A stretch of 64,000 bases of DNA from Sphingobium sp. YR768 (GTDB lineage: Bacteria; Pseudomonadota; Alphaproteobacteria; Sphingomonadales; Sphingomonadaceae). The translations under genes were made by a program, and so were the position numbers. The DNA lies in assembly GCF_900111125.1 (NCBI RefSeq), contig NZ_FOGE01000001.1, forward strand, positions 372,001 through 436,000. Reading direction: 5' to 3'. Shown piece after piece: positions 27,568 through 36,116 of the stretch. The notes under the pieces were generated by a model. That model did not search any database and was not told where the DNA came from. It saw nothing but the letters and a program-made list of their open reading frames with translations. Every line of letters begins with the position of its first letter. The first letter of the stretch is position 1.

Positions 27568-28260
27568 TCAGGGCCGCGTCGCGTAGACGGTGGGATCGGG
27601 CAGGCCCGCTTCCTCATAGCCTTTCGACCGCAGGCGACAACTGTCGCACAGGCCGCAATGCTTGCCGTCCGGCGTGGGATCATAGCAGGACCAACTCAGC
27701 CCCGTATCCAGTCCCAGCCGATAGGCTTCCCGCACGATGTCGGCTTTGCTCATATATTGCAGCGGCGTGTTGATGCGGATCGGATGGCCTTCCACTCCCG
27801 CCTTGGTCGCCAGAGTCGCCATCTTCTGGAAGGCGTCGATAAATTCCGGGCGGCAATCGGGATAGCCGGAATAATCGAGCGCATTCACGCCGATGAAGAT
27901 ATCGCTCGCCCCGGCCACTTCGGCCAGCCCCAGCGTCAGCGACAGGAAGATGGTGTTGCGCGCCGGGACATAGGTGATCGGAATATCGGGACCGACGCCA
28001 TCCTTGGGCACGGCGATATCCGCCGTCAGGGCCGATCCGCCGAACGCCGTCAGATCGAGCGGCAGGACGATATGCCGGATCGCATTGAGCGATTCGGCCA
28101 CGCGCGCCGCCGCGCTCAGCTCGACACGATGCCGCTGATTATAGTCGATCGACAGGGCCAGCACATGATAGCCGGCCTCACGCGCCAAACCGCCTGCGAC
28201 GAGAGAATCGAGGCCGCCCGAAAGCAGCACGACAGCGAATTTTCCAGCATTGGCAACCAT
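27568..28260 (-). CDS. queC: 7-cyano-7-deazaguanine synthase
   Basis: A 230-residue ATP-dependent enzyme converting carboxy-deazaguanine to preQ0. The PP-loop VVLLSGGLDSLVAGGLAR is near the N terminus, YVPARNTIFLSLTLGLAE is in the middle, and the zinc-binding cysteines are in WSCYDPTPDGKHCGLCDSCRLR. It is the first gene of queC-queE. Confidence 0.96.
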   Translation of the reverse strand: MVANAGKFAVVLLSGGLDSLVAGGLAREAGYHVLALSIDYNQRHRVELSAAARVAESLNAIRHIVLPLDLTAFGGSALTADIAVPKDGVGPDIPITYVPARNTIFLSLTLGLAEVAGASDIFIGVNALDYSGYPDCRPEFIDAFQKMATLATKAGVEGHPIRINTPLQYMSKADIVREAYRLGLDTGLSWSCYDPTPDGKHCGLCDSCRLRSKGYEEAGLPDPTVYATRP

Positions 28261-28317
28261 CGGATCGCGCTACCCCTCGGAACGCTCTAGCGCAAGTCGC
28301 TGTGCGGATCGCGGCAA

Positions 28318-28737
28318 TCAGCCACAGGCGCCTACGCGCCGCCCTTCGGCGGCAAAGGCGAAGGGCGCGCCATCAGCGATACCCTGCGACCGGATCTGCA
28401 CCAGATGGGTCGTTTCGATGCGCAGGTCGGTACGCCCGTTACCGGCCGCCGCACAATCATAGGTGACGGACACCGCATTGGGCGCATCGGCCACGGTGAA
28501 GCTGCGGCAAAGCGCGGCGCCGTGGCGCACCTGTAGCAATTGCCGCAAATCGGTGACGCACAGCTTGCGGGTTTCCGCGCCGTCGCCTCGGTCACGCAAT
28601 TCCCACTCGCCCGGCTCCAGCGTGCGCAGAGCCACAGGCCCCGGCGCGTTCGCCGCACCCGGAACCGCTGCCGCAACGGTAGTCGCCATCATAAAAGCCG
28701 CCGCAGCGCATAGCTGCCGCAGTTTGGTCCTGCTCAT
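28318..28737 (-). CDS. Secreted DUF3617-like protein
   Basis: A 139-residue protein with an N-terminal signal peptide (cleavage near VAAAVPG). LEPGEWELRDRG, KLCVTDLRQLLQ, a paired cysteine pattern and VSVTYDCAAAGNGRTDLRIETTHLVQI resemble small periplasmic proteins of the DUF3617 type, common in sphingomonads. The role is unknown. The start at 28737 is preferred to one six codons upstream. Confidence 0.65.
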   Translation of the reverse strand: MSRTKLRQLCAAAAFMMATTVAAAVPGAANAPGPVALRTLEPGEWELRDRGDGAETRKLCVTDLRQLLQVRHGAALCRSFTVADAPNAVSVTYDCAAAGNGRTDLRIETTHLVQIRSQGIADGAPFAFAAEGRRVGACG

Positions 28738-28946
28738 ATCCAGCTCATTCGCCAAAAGCCGCCGCCCCTGCGGCCGCGACTGTTCAAGTCTTGCCTGCCA
28801 GCCAATTACGGCGATTTCATAACCTAAAAGCTGCGATCCGCCTCAATTACAAATATCGTTAGCGCTCGTTTGGAAATGCGCCTCTGGCGCATCCGCATCG
28901 GCATCGAAAATACGCTCTTCCGCGCATTTTCGAAACAAACAGCCAA

Positions 28947-29906
28947 TCAATGGGTCGCGAAACTGTCCAGCGCGAGCGGAAAAATGCGCGAGCAAAAGGC
29001 GCAATCCACGCCGATCACGCCCTGATCATCCGCCATCTCGGCACGATCCTCGACAGAAAAGCGGCCGATCACGTCGCGAATATGGGTCAGGTCGCATCGG
29101 CATCCCTTGGCCATCGCGACCGATTCGGTCACGCGCACTTCCTCTTCCTCATGGAACAGACGCCACAATATGTCCGTCAGCGGCAAGGCAGGATCGGTCA
29201 GTTCTTCGGGCTTCAGCGTTTCGGCCAGCACCTGCACATGCTCCCATTCGGGATGATCATGCCGCACATGCAGCCGCTCGCGCCCAACTTCTCCCTCCGG
29301 CAGATGCTGGAGCAGCAGGCCGGCCGCGATGCAGCCCTCCCCCGCCTCATGGCGGGTGGCGATGCGGATCACGCTGGGGATCTGTTCGGACTGGAAGAAA
29401 TAATGTTCGGCGGCATCGGCCAGCGACTGGCCTTCCAGCGGCACGATCCCCTGATAGCGTTCGCCCGTCACCGCCTGATCGAAGGTGATCGCCAGATAGC
29501 CCTTGCCGAACAGGCCGAACAGCGACGGATCAGGGCCCATCTCCGCCAGCCGGTCGGCATCGAACTTGGCATAGCCGCGCAGATCGCCATCCTTATAGTC
29601 AGCTACCAGCAGGCTGACGACGCCATGTTCGGTCTGCGCCTGAAGGGTCAGTTGCCCGTCCGCCTGCTTGAGGGTGCTGCCCAGCAAGGCTGCCAGCACC
29701 AGCGCCGACGCCAGCAGCCGCTCCACCGGCGGCGGATAGGCATGGGCGGCCAGCACCTGATCCAGCACCGGCCCCAGCCGCACGAGGCGACCGCGCGCGT
29801 GGCGCGACGGGATGGTGAAGCCAAGGGCCAGGTCAAGATCGGCGGCAGATGTCAATTCACAGCTCCGGTCGTCCGGCACGCACAGCGCCGGACCAAGATT
29901 GGGCAT
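28947..29906 (-). CDS. hslO: Redox-regulated chaperone Hsp33
   Basis: A 319-residue holdase chaperone that is activated when its zinc is released by oxidation. The GSTLKQADGQLTLQAQTEHGVVSLLVADY, GKGYLAITFDQ and YQGIVPLEGQSLADAAEHYFFQSEQIP blocks are classical. The C-terminal zinc switch is CRCD followed about 30 residues later by CAFC. It is the likely last gene after argD-argF, though a pair of palindromes separates it from argF. Confidence 0.93.
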   Translation of the reverse strand: MPNLGPALCVPDDRSCELTSAADLDLALGFTIPSRHARGRLVRLGPVLDQVLAAHAYPPPVERLLASALVLAALLGSTLKQADGQLTLQAQTEHGVVSLLVADYKDGDLRGYAKFDADRLAEMGPDPSLFGLFGKGYLAITFDQAVTGERYQGIVPLEGQSLADAAEHYFFQSEQIPSVIRIATRHEAGEGCIAAGLLLQHLPEGEVGRERLHVRHDHPEWEHVQVLAETLKPEELTDPALPLTDILWRLFHEEEEVRVTESVAMAKGCRCDLTHIRDVIGRFSVEDRAEMADDQGVIGVDCAFCSRIFPLALDSFATH

Positions 29907-29927
29907 CCAGCAATATGGACGGGCCGC

Positions 29928-30006
29928 CTAGTGGATTGATTTTGACATTTGCATCCCCCGGCGGCTGGGATGGGTCTGCAAATGTCAAAATCGTAAAATC
30001 CACTAG
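29928..30006. repeat. Palindromic element A (CTAGTGG family)
   Basis: A 79-base inverted repeat opening CTAGTGGATT and closing ATCCACTAG. Inner arms TTTTGACATTTGCA and TGCAAATGTCAAAA pair perfectly. It can form a long stem-loop. It starts 22 bases upstream of the hslO start. Confidence 0.85.
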
Positions 30007-30018
30007 GATCAAATATTT

Positions 30019-30096
30019 CTAGTGGTCCGAACAGATTCTGACATTCGTGTGCCACATGGCTTCAAGCCATGTCGAATGTCAGAATCGGACCACTAG
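30019..30096. repeat. Palindromic element B (CTAGTGG family)
   Basis: A 78-base inverted repeat opening CTAGTGGTCCG and closing CGGACCACTAG. Inner arms ATTCTGACATTCG and CGAATGTCAGAAT pair perfectly, and the centre has a second hairpin (CATGGCTTCAAGCCATG). It shares the CTAGTGG end and the TGACATT core with element A, 12 bases away, so the two are divergent members of one family. Confidence 0.85.
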
Positions 30097-30117
30097 ATAG
30101 GAAGCCCGCCCAAAAAC

Positions 30118-31044
30118 TCAACCAAGCCGCCCCAGCGCCCAGAGCAGCACGGATTTCTGGGCATGGATGCGGTTTTCCGCCTCATCCCAGATCAGCGATT
30201 GCGGGCCATCGATCACCGCCTCCACCACTTCCTCGCCGCGATGCGCGGGCAGACAGTGGAGGAATTTGGCGTCCGCCTTGGCCCCCGCCATCAGCGCGGG
30301 CGTCACCTGATAGGGCATCATCGCCGCCAGCTTTTCTTCCGCATGGGACTGGCCCATCGAAATCCAGGTGTCGGTGACGACAACGTCAGCACCGGCCGCC
30401 GCCTGCGCGGCATCGCGGGTCAGGGTGATGGTAGATCCGGCCGCACGCGCCGCATCGGCAAAGGCCGGATCGGGATCATAGCCTTCGGGAATGCCCATGC
30501 GCACGTCGAACTTCATGAGGCCGGCCGCCTCGACGATCGAATGCAGGACATTATTGCCATCCCCCAGCCAGGCCCACTGGCTGCCGGGCAAGGCCAGACC
30601 ATGTTCGACCACGGTCAACAGGTCGGCGACGATCTGGCAGGGATGCGACAGGTCGGTCAGGCCGTTGATCACCGGAACGGTCGCATAATGCGCCATTTCC
30701 TCGATCTTGGCATGATCGTCGGTGCGGATCATGATGACGTCGGCCATGCGGCTGAGCACCCGCGCCGTGTCGGCAATCGTCTCGCCACGGCCCAACTGGC
30801 TGGTCGCCCCGTCCAGGATCAGCGACGTGCCGCCAAGCTGGCGGATCGCCATGTCGAAGCTGACACGGGTGCGCGTCGAATTCTTCTCGAAGATCATCGC
30901 CAGCGTATGGCCGGCGAGCGGCGCATCGGCGTCCACCCAGCCCTTGGGCTTGCCTGCCCGTGCGGCCTTCCGGTCGATGGCATCGGCAATCATGGCGGCG
31001 ATCGCATCGCCACCTGCGTCGGAAAGATTCAGGAAATGCTTCAT
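30118..31044 (-). CDS. argF: Ornithine carbamoyltransferase
   Basis: A 308-residue anabolic enzyme making citrulline from ornithine and carbamoyl phosphate. The carbamoyl-phosphate motif [13 protein letters not shown], the HPCQIVADL segment, GDGNNVLHS and the ornithine/zinc-loop [11 protein letters not shown] are intact. It follows argD by 117 bases that contain a dispersed palindrome. Confidence 0.96.
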   Translation of the reverse strand: MKHFLNLSDAGGDAIAAMIADAIDRKAARAGKPKGWVDADAPLAGHTLAMIFEKNSTRTRVSFDMAIRQLGGTSLILDGATSQLGRGETIADTARVLSRMADVIMIRTDDHAKIEEMAHYATVPVINGLTDLSHPCQIVADLLTVVEHGLALPGSQWAWLGDGNNVLHSIVEAAGLMKFDVRMGIPEGYDPDPAFADAARAAGSTITLTRDAAQAAAGADVVVTDTWISMGQSHAEEKLAAMMPYQVTPALMAGAKADAKFLHCLPAHRGEEVVEAVIDGPQSLIWDEAENRIHAQKSVLLWALGRLG

Positions 31045-31067
31045 GGGTTTCCCCTTTTCTCCATCCT

Positions 31068-31145
31068 CCGTTCGGTTCGAGTAGCCTTCGAGCGAAGTCG
31101 AGAAGGCGTATCGAGAACGGTTCTCGACAAGCTCGAACCGAACGG
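31068..31145. repeat. Inverted repeat, CCGTTCGGTTCGAG arms
   Basis: CCGTTCGGTTCGAG at the left end pairs with CTCGAACCGAACGG at the right end, and the interior has further self-complementary CTTCGAGCGAAGTCGAGAA and TTCTCGACAAG. It lies between argD and argF, 23 bases before the argF start. Confidence 0.8.
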
Positions 31146-31161
31146 AATTTAGAGGAGTGTC

Positions 31162-32358
31162 TTAGGCCGCCTGCGCTGCCGAGAAACTCCGCGCGCCGGC
31201 GGAAATCTTCTCGATGCATTCGGCGATATGGCTTTCGTCGATGACGAGCGGCGGCAGCACGCGCAGCACATTCTGCCCTGCCGACACCGTCAGCAAACCA
31301 TGATGATCGCGCAGATGCCCAACGAAGCTACGGGCGTCAAAGCCCTCCTTCAGCTTGACGCCCAGCATCAGGCCCATGCCGCGCACATCCTCGAACATCT
31401 CGTCATGATTGGGGATGAGCTGCTCCAGCGCCGCACGCAGCCGCGCGCCCATCGCCTTCACATGGTCCAGGAAGCCGTCTGCCAGCACTTCCTCGATCAC
31501 GGCCAGGCCGACCGCCATGGCCAGCGGATTGCCGCCATAGGTGGTGCCATGGGTGCCGAAGACCATGCCCTTAGCCGCTTCTTCGGTGGCAAGGCAGGCG
31601 CCCAGCGGGAAGCCCGCGCCAATACCCTTGGCCACCGCCATGATGTCCGGCGTCACGCCATATTGCTCGTGCGCGAAAAAGGTGCCGGTCCGGGCATAGC
31701 CGCACTGCACTTCATCCAGCACCAGCAGCAGGCCATGCTCGTCGCACGCCTTGCGCAGGCCGGCCATGAATTCCTGCGTCGCGGGCGTCACGCCGCCTTC
31801 GCCCTGCACCGGCTCCAGCAGGAAGCCGGCCGTATTGTCATCGATTTGCGCCAGCGCGGCGTCCAGATCGTTGAAGGGCACGACCGAGAAGCCCGGCAGC
31901 AGCGGTTCGAAACCGTCCCGCATCTTGGGCTGGCTGGTCGCGGAAATCGCGCCCAGCGTCCGGCCGTGAAAGGCATTGTCGAAGCTGATCAGTTTGTGCC
32001 GGTGCGCTTGCCCATTGGCATAATGATAGCGACGCGCCGTCTTGATCGCGCATTCAACCGCTTCGGCGCCCGAATTGGTGAAGAAGACGGTGTCGGCGAA
32101 CGTATTGTCGACCAGCTTCTGCGCGAATTGCTCACCCAGCGGCATGCCGTACAGGTTCGACACATGCATCAGCGTCGCGGCCTGATCGGCGATCGTCTTG
32201 ACCAGCCTGGGATGGCCATGACCGAGCAGATTGACAGCAATACCTGCCGCGAAATCAAGATAGCGCTCCCCGCGCTCTCCGATCAGATAGCAGCCCTCGC
32301 CTCGCACCGGGCGAACATCACACCGGGGGTAAACGGGCATGAGCGGCGAAATCGACAT
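31162..32358 (-). CDS. argD: Acetylornithine aminotransferase
   Basis: A 398-residue class III PLP aminotransferase. It converts N-acetylglutamate semialdehyde to N-acetylornithine in arginine synthesis. FTNSGAEAVECAIKTARR, FHGRTLGAISATSQPK, the LVLDEVQCGYARTGTFFAHE block and the PLP-lysine motif AVAKGIGAGFPLGA are present. It precedes argF on the same strand. The ATG at 32358 gives the normal MSISPLMPVYPR start. Confidence 0.95.
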   Translation of the reverse strand: MSISPLMPVYPRCDVRPVRGEGCYLIGERGERYLDFAAGIAVNLLGHGHPRLVKTIADQAATLMHVSNLYGMPLGEQFAQKLVDNTFADTVFFTNSGAEAVECAIKTARRYHYANGQAHRHKLISFDNAFHGRTLGAISATSQPKMRDGFEPLLPGFSVVPFNDLDAALAQIDDNTAGFLLEPVQGEGGVTPATQEFMAGLRKACDEHGLLLVLDEVQCGYARTGTFFAHEQYGVTPDIMAVAKGIGAGFPLGACLATEEAAKGMVFGTHGTTYGGNPLAMAVGLAVIEEVLADGFLDHVKAMGARLRAALEQLIPNHDEMFEDVRGMGLMLGVKLKEGFDARSFVGHLRDHHGLLTVSAGQNVLRVLPPLVIDESHIAECIEKISAGARSFSAAQAA

Positions 32359-32410
32359 GGGCCTTCCCTTTCTGGGCTGATGATGCGCGTCCGATGCGCA
32401 TTGGTCATAA

Positions 32411-32447
32411 CGCAAAAAGGCGACCCCCGCCGGGCCGCCCTTTTGCG
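32411..32447 (-). terminator. Terminator of fliD-fliS
   Basis: On the minus strand AAAAGGGCG pairs with CGCCTTTTT around a GC-rich loop, 67 bases past the fliS stop. The symmetric A and T runs could allow function in both directions. Confidence 0.65.
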
Positions 32448-32513
32448 AGCACCGCCTATACAGACGGCCTTATGGTCGCGCAACCCCGCCCCACAGGCGG
32501 GATGCTGTTGGAA

Positions 32514-32912
32514 TCAGCGTCCGATCTGCCCCCATGCGTCGGCGATTTCCTCGATCATGGCGCGGGCCTGATCGACCGGCGCGGCCGTCCGTTCCTTGAC
32601 GCCCACCAGCAGCAGACGACGCGCCTCACGATAGATCTGGGACAGACCGACAGCGACATCGCCGCCCTTGTCATAATCCAGGCTGGATTCCAGCGCGAAC
32701 AGGATCGACATGGCGCGTGCCTGCTTGTCCGACACCTTCATCCGGTCGCCCTGACGCTCGGCCAACGCCGCCGCTTCCAGCGACAGCAGCAATTCGTCGA
32801 ACAAGATCTTGACCAGCCCGTGGGGCGTGGCGCTTTCGGTACGGCTGCCCGAATGGACCGCTGCATAACGCCGCGCCGCCGCACCACCTGCATAACCCTG
32901 ATTGTAGAACAT
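32514..32912 (-). CDS. fliS: Flagellar export chaperone FliS
   Basis: A 132-residue cytoplasmic chaperone that binds the C terminus of flagellin before export. The N-terminal MFYNQGYAGGAAARRYAAV, TPHGLVKILFDELLLSLEAA and the helix RAMSILFALESSLDYDKGGDVAVGLSQIYREARRLL fit FliS. It lies 18 bases after fliD and should share its sigma-28 promoter. The ATG at 32912 is chosen over an upstream TTG. Confidence 0.93.
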   Translation of the reverse strand: MFYNQGYAGGAAARRYAAVHSGSRTESATPHGLVKILFDELLLSLEAAALAERQGDRMKVSDKQARAMSILFALESSLDYDKGGDVAVGLSQIYREARRLLLVGVKERTAAPVDQARAMIEEIADAWGQIGR

Positions 32913-32930
32913 TGTCTGCAAAGTCCCTGA

Positions 32931-34346
32931 TTAACTGTCGCTATTGTTCCAGGCCTCGATCTGCTGATCGAGATAGCTCTGGGTTGCCTTGAGCGCGGTT
33001 AGGCGCGTTTCCATCGCCGAATAGATGGCCGTCAGATGCTCCTCATAATTGGTCATCTGCTCGTCCAGCTTTTCAAGCTGTTCGGTATATTGCGTGGCCA
33101 GCTTGTCGTAGCGCTCCTGCGCCAGCTTCATCGGGCCATCATCTTTTTCGATATTGTCGCGGACGGTGTCCATGAGCTTGGCCAGACCCGGACTTGCCGT
33201 CGTCGACGTCTTGGGATTGACCATGTTGGTCACGCCTTCCGGGTCAGCCTCCAGAGCAGCGGCCAGACGATCCGTATCCAGCGTCAGCGTGCCATCGCGA
33301 TTGGTGCTCACGCCGATGTCGGCCAGCGTCTTGTAGGTGCCGGTCGCACTAAGCTGCGTCGAGGTCAGCGCCGCAAGCTGGCGCTTCATGTCGCGCACGC
33401 TCGACACGCCGTTCAGCACGCCGGCGCTGGATGAATCCGCGCCGGTCGCCGTCGCGGTATTCAGCGCCTTCATCAATGTGTTGTACGCGCTGACATATTC
33501 CTTGAGCAGGTCGGCAAGACCGGCGGTCGGCTGCGTCATCGACAGGGTGACGGTCGATCCGCTCGAAACCTTGTTCAGGTCGATCCGCAGATAGTCGATC
33601 GCATCGTCGATCGTGTTGCTGGCATATTCATAGGCCACGCCGTCCAGCGTGATCTTCGCATTTTGCGGCGCCGACGTGCTGCTCATCGTGCTGCTGTCGG
33701 TGCCGCTCCAGCCCAGATTGGCGAGTACGCTGCCGCTATCAGTGGCGGTGGTGGAAATGCTGAAATCATTGGCCGCACCGGTTTCGCCCTTGAAGACGAG
33801 ACGAGTGCCGTTCGCATCGGTGACGACGCGGGCGGTCACACCGCTATTCGCCGAATTGATGGCGGATGCCAGGCCGGAATAGCTGTTGTTGGTGGAATCG
33901 ATGGTGATCGTGGTCGATTCACCCGAAGCCGTCGTGATCGTGAAGCTGCCCGTGCCGACCGCCGTGCTGCTGGTGGCGCCCGCGGCGCTGCTGGACGACA
34001 GCACGCGCGCCGTGGCGAGTTGATCGACGGTAAGCTGAGCGGGCAGACCGGACGGCGTGCCGCCGCTCAGCAGGCTGACGGAGGCGATGCTGGTGTCGTT
34101 GGAACTGGGCGAGCCGGTATATTCCGCACCGGACAGGACTTGGGTCAGAGCGTCGGCAAAAGTATCGAGCGAACTGATCGCCGACGCGAGCGCGGAAATA
34201 CGCGACGTGTTCAGCGTCTGGTTGCTGGTGATCGCCGATTGCTTCGGCTGACGGGTCGCACTCACCAGGCTGGACACGAGCGCCGCCGTATCGATGCCCG
34301 ATCCTGCGCCCAGGCTGGTCAAGATGCTGCTGCCTACCGAAGTCAT
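32931..34346 (-). CDS. fliD: Flagellar filament cap protein FliD
   Basis: A 471-residue hook-associated protein 2 that caps the growing filament. The N terminus (LTSLGAGSGIDTAALVSSLVSATRQPK) and the C-terminal coiled coil ending MDTVRDNIEKDDGPMKLAQERYDKLATQYTEQLEKLDEQM and YLDQQIEAW are typical. The central domains are Thr/Ser-rich. A sigma-28 promoter lies directly upstream. Confidence 0.95.
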   Translation of the reverse strand: MTSVGSSILTSLGAGSGIDTAALVSSLVSATRQPKQSAITSNQTLNTSRISALASAISSLDTFADALTQVLSGAEYTGSPSSNDTSIASVSLLSGGTPSGLPAQLTVDQLATARVLSSSSAAGATSSTAVGTGSFTITTASGESTTITIDSTNNSYSGLASAINSANSGVTARVVTDANGTRLVFKGETGAANDFSISTTATDSGSVLANLGWSGTDSSTMSSTSAPQNAKITLDGVAYEYASNTIDDAIDYLRIDLNKVSSGSTVTLSMTQPTAGLADLLKEYVSAYNTLMKALNTATATGADSSSAGVLNGVSSVRDMKRQLAALTSTQLSATGTYKTLADIGVSTNRDGTLTLDTDRLAAALEADPEGVTNMVNPKTSTTASPGLAKLMDTVRDNIEKDDGPMKLAQERYDKLATQYTEQLEKLDEQMTNYEEHLTAIYSAMETRLTALKATQSYLDQQIEAWNNSDS

Positions 34347-34367
34347 GGACCGTCCTTTCAAGAGGGT

Positions 34368-34394
34368 AGAACGGCGGTAGCGAGAAGACCTTTA
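34368..34394 (-). promoter_or_regulatory. Sigma-28 promoter of fliD-fliS
   Basis: On the minus strand TAAAGGTC, 11 bases, then GCCGTTCT, close to the FliA consensus TAAAGTTT-N11-GCCGATAA. It ends 21 bases before the fliD start codon. Confidence 0.75.
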
Positions 34395-34428
34395 GGAAAG
34401 ATTTTCAGCTTGGAAAATCGGGCGAAAA

Positions 34429-34881
34429 TCAGGAAATCGAGGTCGCCTGCTCCACCATGGCCCGCGACAGATGGGCCTGCGCCGCATGGCTGTAGGACGC
34501 GCGCTCGACGATCCGCTTGGCCACCGCCTCCGCATGCTCCACCGCTTCCTTGCTGGCGGGCAACAGGGGGACGATCACGATCGGCTTGGGGATCATCGCC
34601 TGAATCGCGTCGGCGGCATCGGCAACGCCACCATTGCCCGCATTCAGGTCGGACAATATGTCGGCGATGCGGGCATGGACTTCCACATATTCGGCGATGC
34701 TGGCCAGATCCTGGTCCACGTCGGCGACATCCTGCTTCGCCGCAGCCGCGCGCGAATCCGGATTGGGCGCGTCGCTCGCGCGACCCGCCGTGACAGGTTG
34801 AACGGCCTGCGCCGGTGCAGACGCGCGAACGACCGTCCGGTCGACCGGCGACAATTCCGCACGGGATATATATTCATCCAT
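34429..34881 (-). CDS. Unassigned flagellar-regulon protein
   Basis: A 150-residue protein that I do not recognise. It starts MDEYISRAELSPVDRTVVRA, has an Ala/Pro/Asp-rich, probably disordered stretch to about residue 60, then helical segments (VADVDQDLASIAEYVEVHARIADIL and SKEAVEHAEAVAKRIVERASYSHAAQAHLSRAMVEQA) split by PKPIVIVPLLPA. It has no signal peptide. It lies between flhB and fliD and has its own sigma-28-like promoter, the class that drives late flagellar genes. FlaG is excluded by the lack of its C-terminal motif, and FlgM is elsewhere. Candidates are a filament-associated or motor-associated factor. Confidence 0.8.
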   Translation of the reverse strand: MDEYISRAELSPVDRTVVRASAPAQAVQPVTAGRASDAPNPDSRAAAAKQDVADVDQDLASIAEYVEVHARIADILSDLNAGNGGVADAADAIQAMIPKPIVIVPLLPASKEAVEHAEAVAKRIVERASYSHAAQAHLSRAMVEQATSIS

Positions 34882-34913
34882 GACGCACACCTTAAATGCG
34901 TCCCCATGAACCA

Positions 34914-34940
34914 ATTACGGATGGGTGGACCTAAACTTTA
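34914..34940 (-). promoter_or_regulatory. Sigma-28 promoter of the unassigned gene
   Basis: On the minus strand TAAAGTTT, 11 bases, then TCCGTAAT. The first half is the exact FliA consensus and the second matches in most positions. It is 32 bases upstream of the start at 34881. Confidence 0.75.
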
Positions 34941-34978
34941 ATTCACTATGCGATTTTTTTGTAACGCCTTGTCGCGCT

Positions 34979-36115
34979 TTACATTTTTTTACCGTCGGCG
35001 TCGAAACGCAGGTCTTCGGGCACGGTGATGAACGGCCGGTCGAGTTCGCTCGCCATCCGGTTTTCCACGCGGAAGACGAAGGCCAGCACCGTCGCGACCG
35101 CCATGTAGAGGCCTTCATTTACGATCTGCCCGGCGCGCGAGGTGAAGTAGATGGCACGGGCTAGATCGGGATATTGCAGCACCGTGACGCCATTCGTATC
35201 CGCCAGTTCGCGGATAGCCGCCGCGATCGCATCGCATCCACGCGCCACCACCAGCGGCGCCGCATCCTGCCCCGGCCGATAGCGCAGCGCGACCGCGAAA
35301 TGGGTCGGATTGGTGATGATGACCGTCGCTTCCGCCACCGCCTTGCGCGTCGATCCGCTCAGCACCTCAAACTGCTTGCGGCGGATATGGCCTTTCAGTT
35401 CGGGCGAGCCTTCGCTTTCCTTATGCTCGTCCTTGATGTCCTGCTTGCTCATGCCCAGCCGCTTTGCGCGCTGGAACATCTGCGCCGGCACGTCGATCCC
35501 GGCAATCAGGAACAGCCCGCCCGCCATGACCAGGCAGGTAAAGATGAAGATATTGCCCAGATCGGCCATGGCCGGCGCGATCCCCGCCTTGCCCAGCCCG
35601 ACAATCTCGGTCAGCCGGTCCCAGATCAGCCAGCCGCCGATGCTGCCGAGCAGGCCGACCTTGGCGATCGATTTCACCAGTTCGATCAGCCCCTGCATCC
35701 CGAAAATGCGTTTCAGACCCGCCAGCGGATTGAGCTTTTCCGGCTTGGGCGCGAAAGCACCGGGCCGAAAGCCGAGCGATCCGAGCAGAGCCGGCGCCGC
35801 GATCGCGGCGAGGAAGGTCGCCAGCATGACGCCAGCCACCGGCAGGGCAATGCCCTTGAGCAGTTCGAAGCCCCGGTCCACCGGCGAGAAATCGACGATA
35901 TCGTCGCGCTTGAACCGCAGCCCTTCGACCAGCATGTTCGACAGCGCGTCGATTAGCGACGGACCGGTGACGGCAATGCAGCCGATGCCCGCCATCACCA
36001 CCAGCGCCGTACCCAATTCGCGCGACTGGAGGATATCGCCCTTCTTGGCGGCATCCTGCAATTTCTTCTGTGTCGGCTTTTCGGTCTTTTCGCCGCCCTC
36101 ATTGCCGCCGGCCAT
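34979..36115 (-). CDS. flhB: Flagellar export switch protein FlhB
   Basis: A 378-residue inner-membrane component of the flagellar type III export gate that switches substrate from hook to filament. N-terminal EGGEKTEKPTQKKLQDAAKKGDILQSREL, four membrane helices and the cytoplasmic autocleavage motif NPTH (residues 269-272, in IITNPTHFAVALRY) are present. It is the last gene of the long fli run, two bases after fliR. Confidence 0.96.
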   Translation of the reverse strand: MAGGNEGGEKTEKPTQKKLQDAAKKGDILQSRELGTALVVMAGIGCIAVTGPSLIDALSNMLVEGLRFKRDDIVDFSPVDRGFELLKGIALPVAGVMLATFLAAIAAPALLGSLGFRPGAFAPKPEKLNPLAGLKRIFGMQGLIELVKSIAKVGLLGSIGGWLIWDRLTEIVGLGKAGIAPAMADLGNIFIFTCLVMAGGLFLIAGIDVPAQMFQRAKRLGMSKQDIKDEHKESEGSPELKGHIRRKQFEVLSGSTRKAVAEATVIITNPTHFAVALRYRPGQDAAPLVVARGCDAIAAAIRELADTNGVTVLQYPDLARAIYFTSRAGQIVNEGLYMAVATVLAFVFRVENRMASELDRPFITVPEDLRFDADGKKM

Positions 36116-36116
36116 A

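Noticed and set aside
29928..30096. The paired palindromes considered as ends of an insertion sequence
   Set aside because: They are only about 80 bases each, with no transposase gene or target-site duplication between or around them.
7821..32447. Regular hairpins considered as a CRISPR array
   Set aside because: They are scattered single terminators or palindromes without regular spacers or cas genes.
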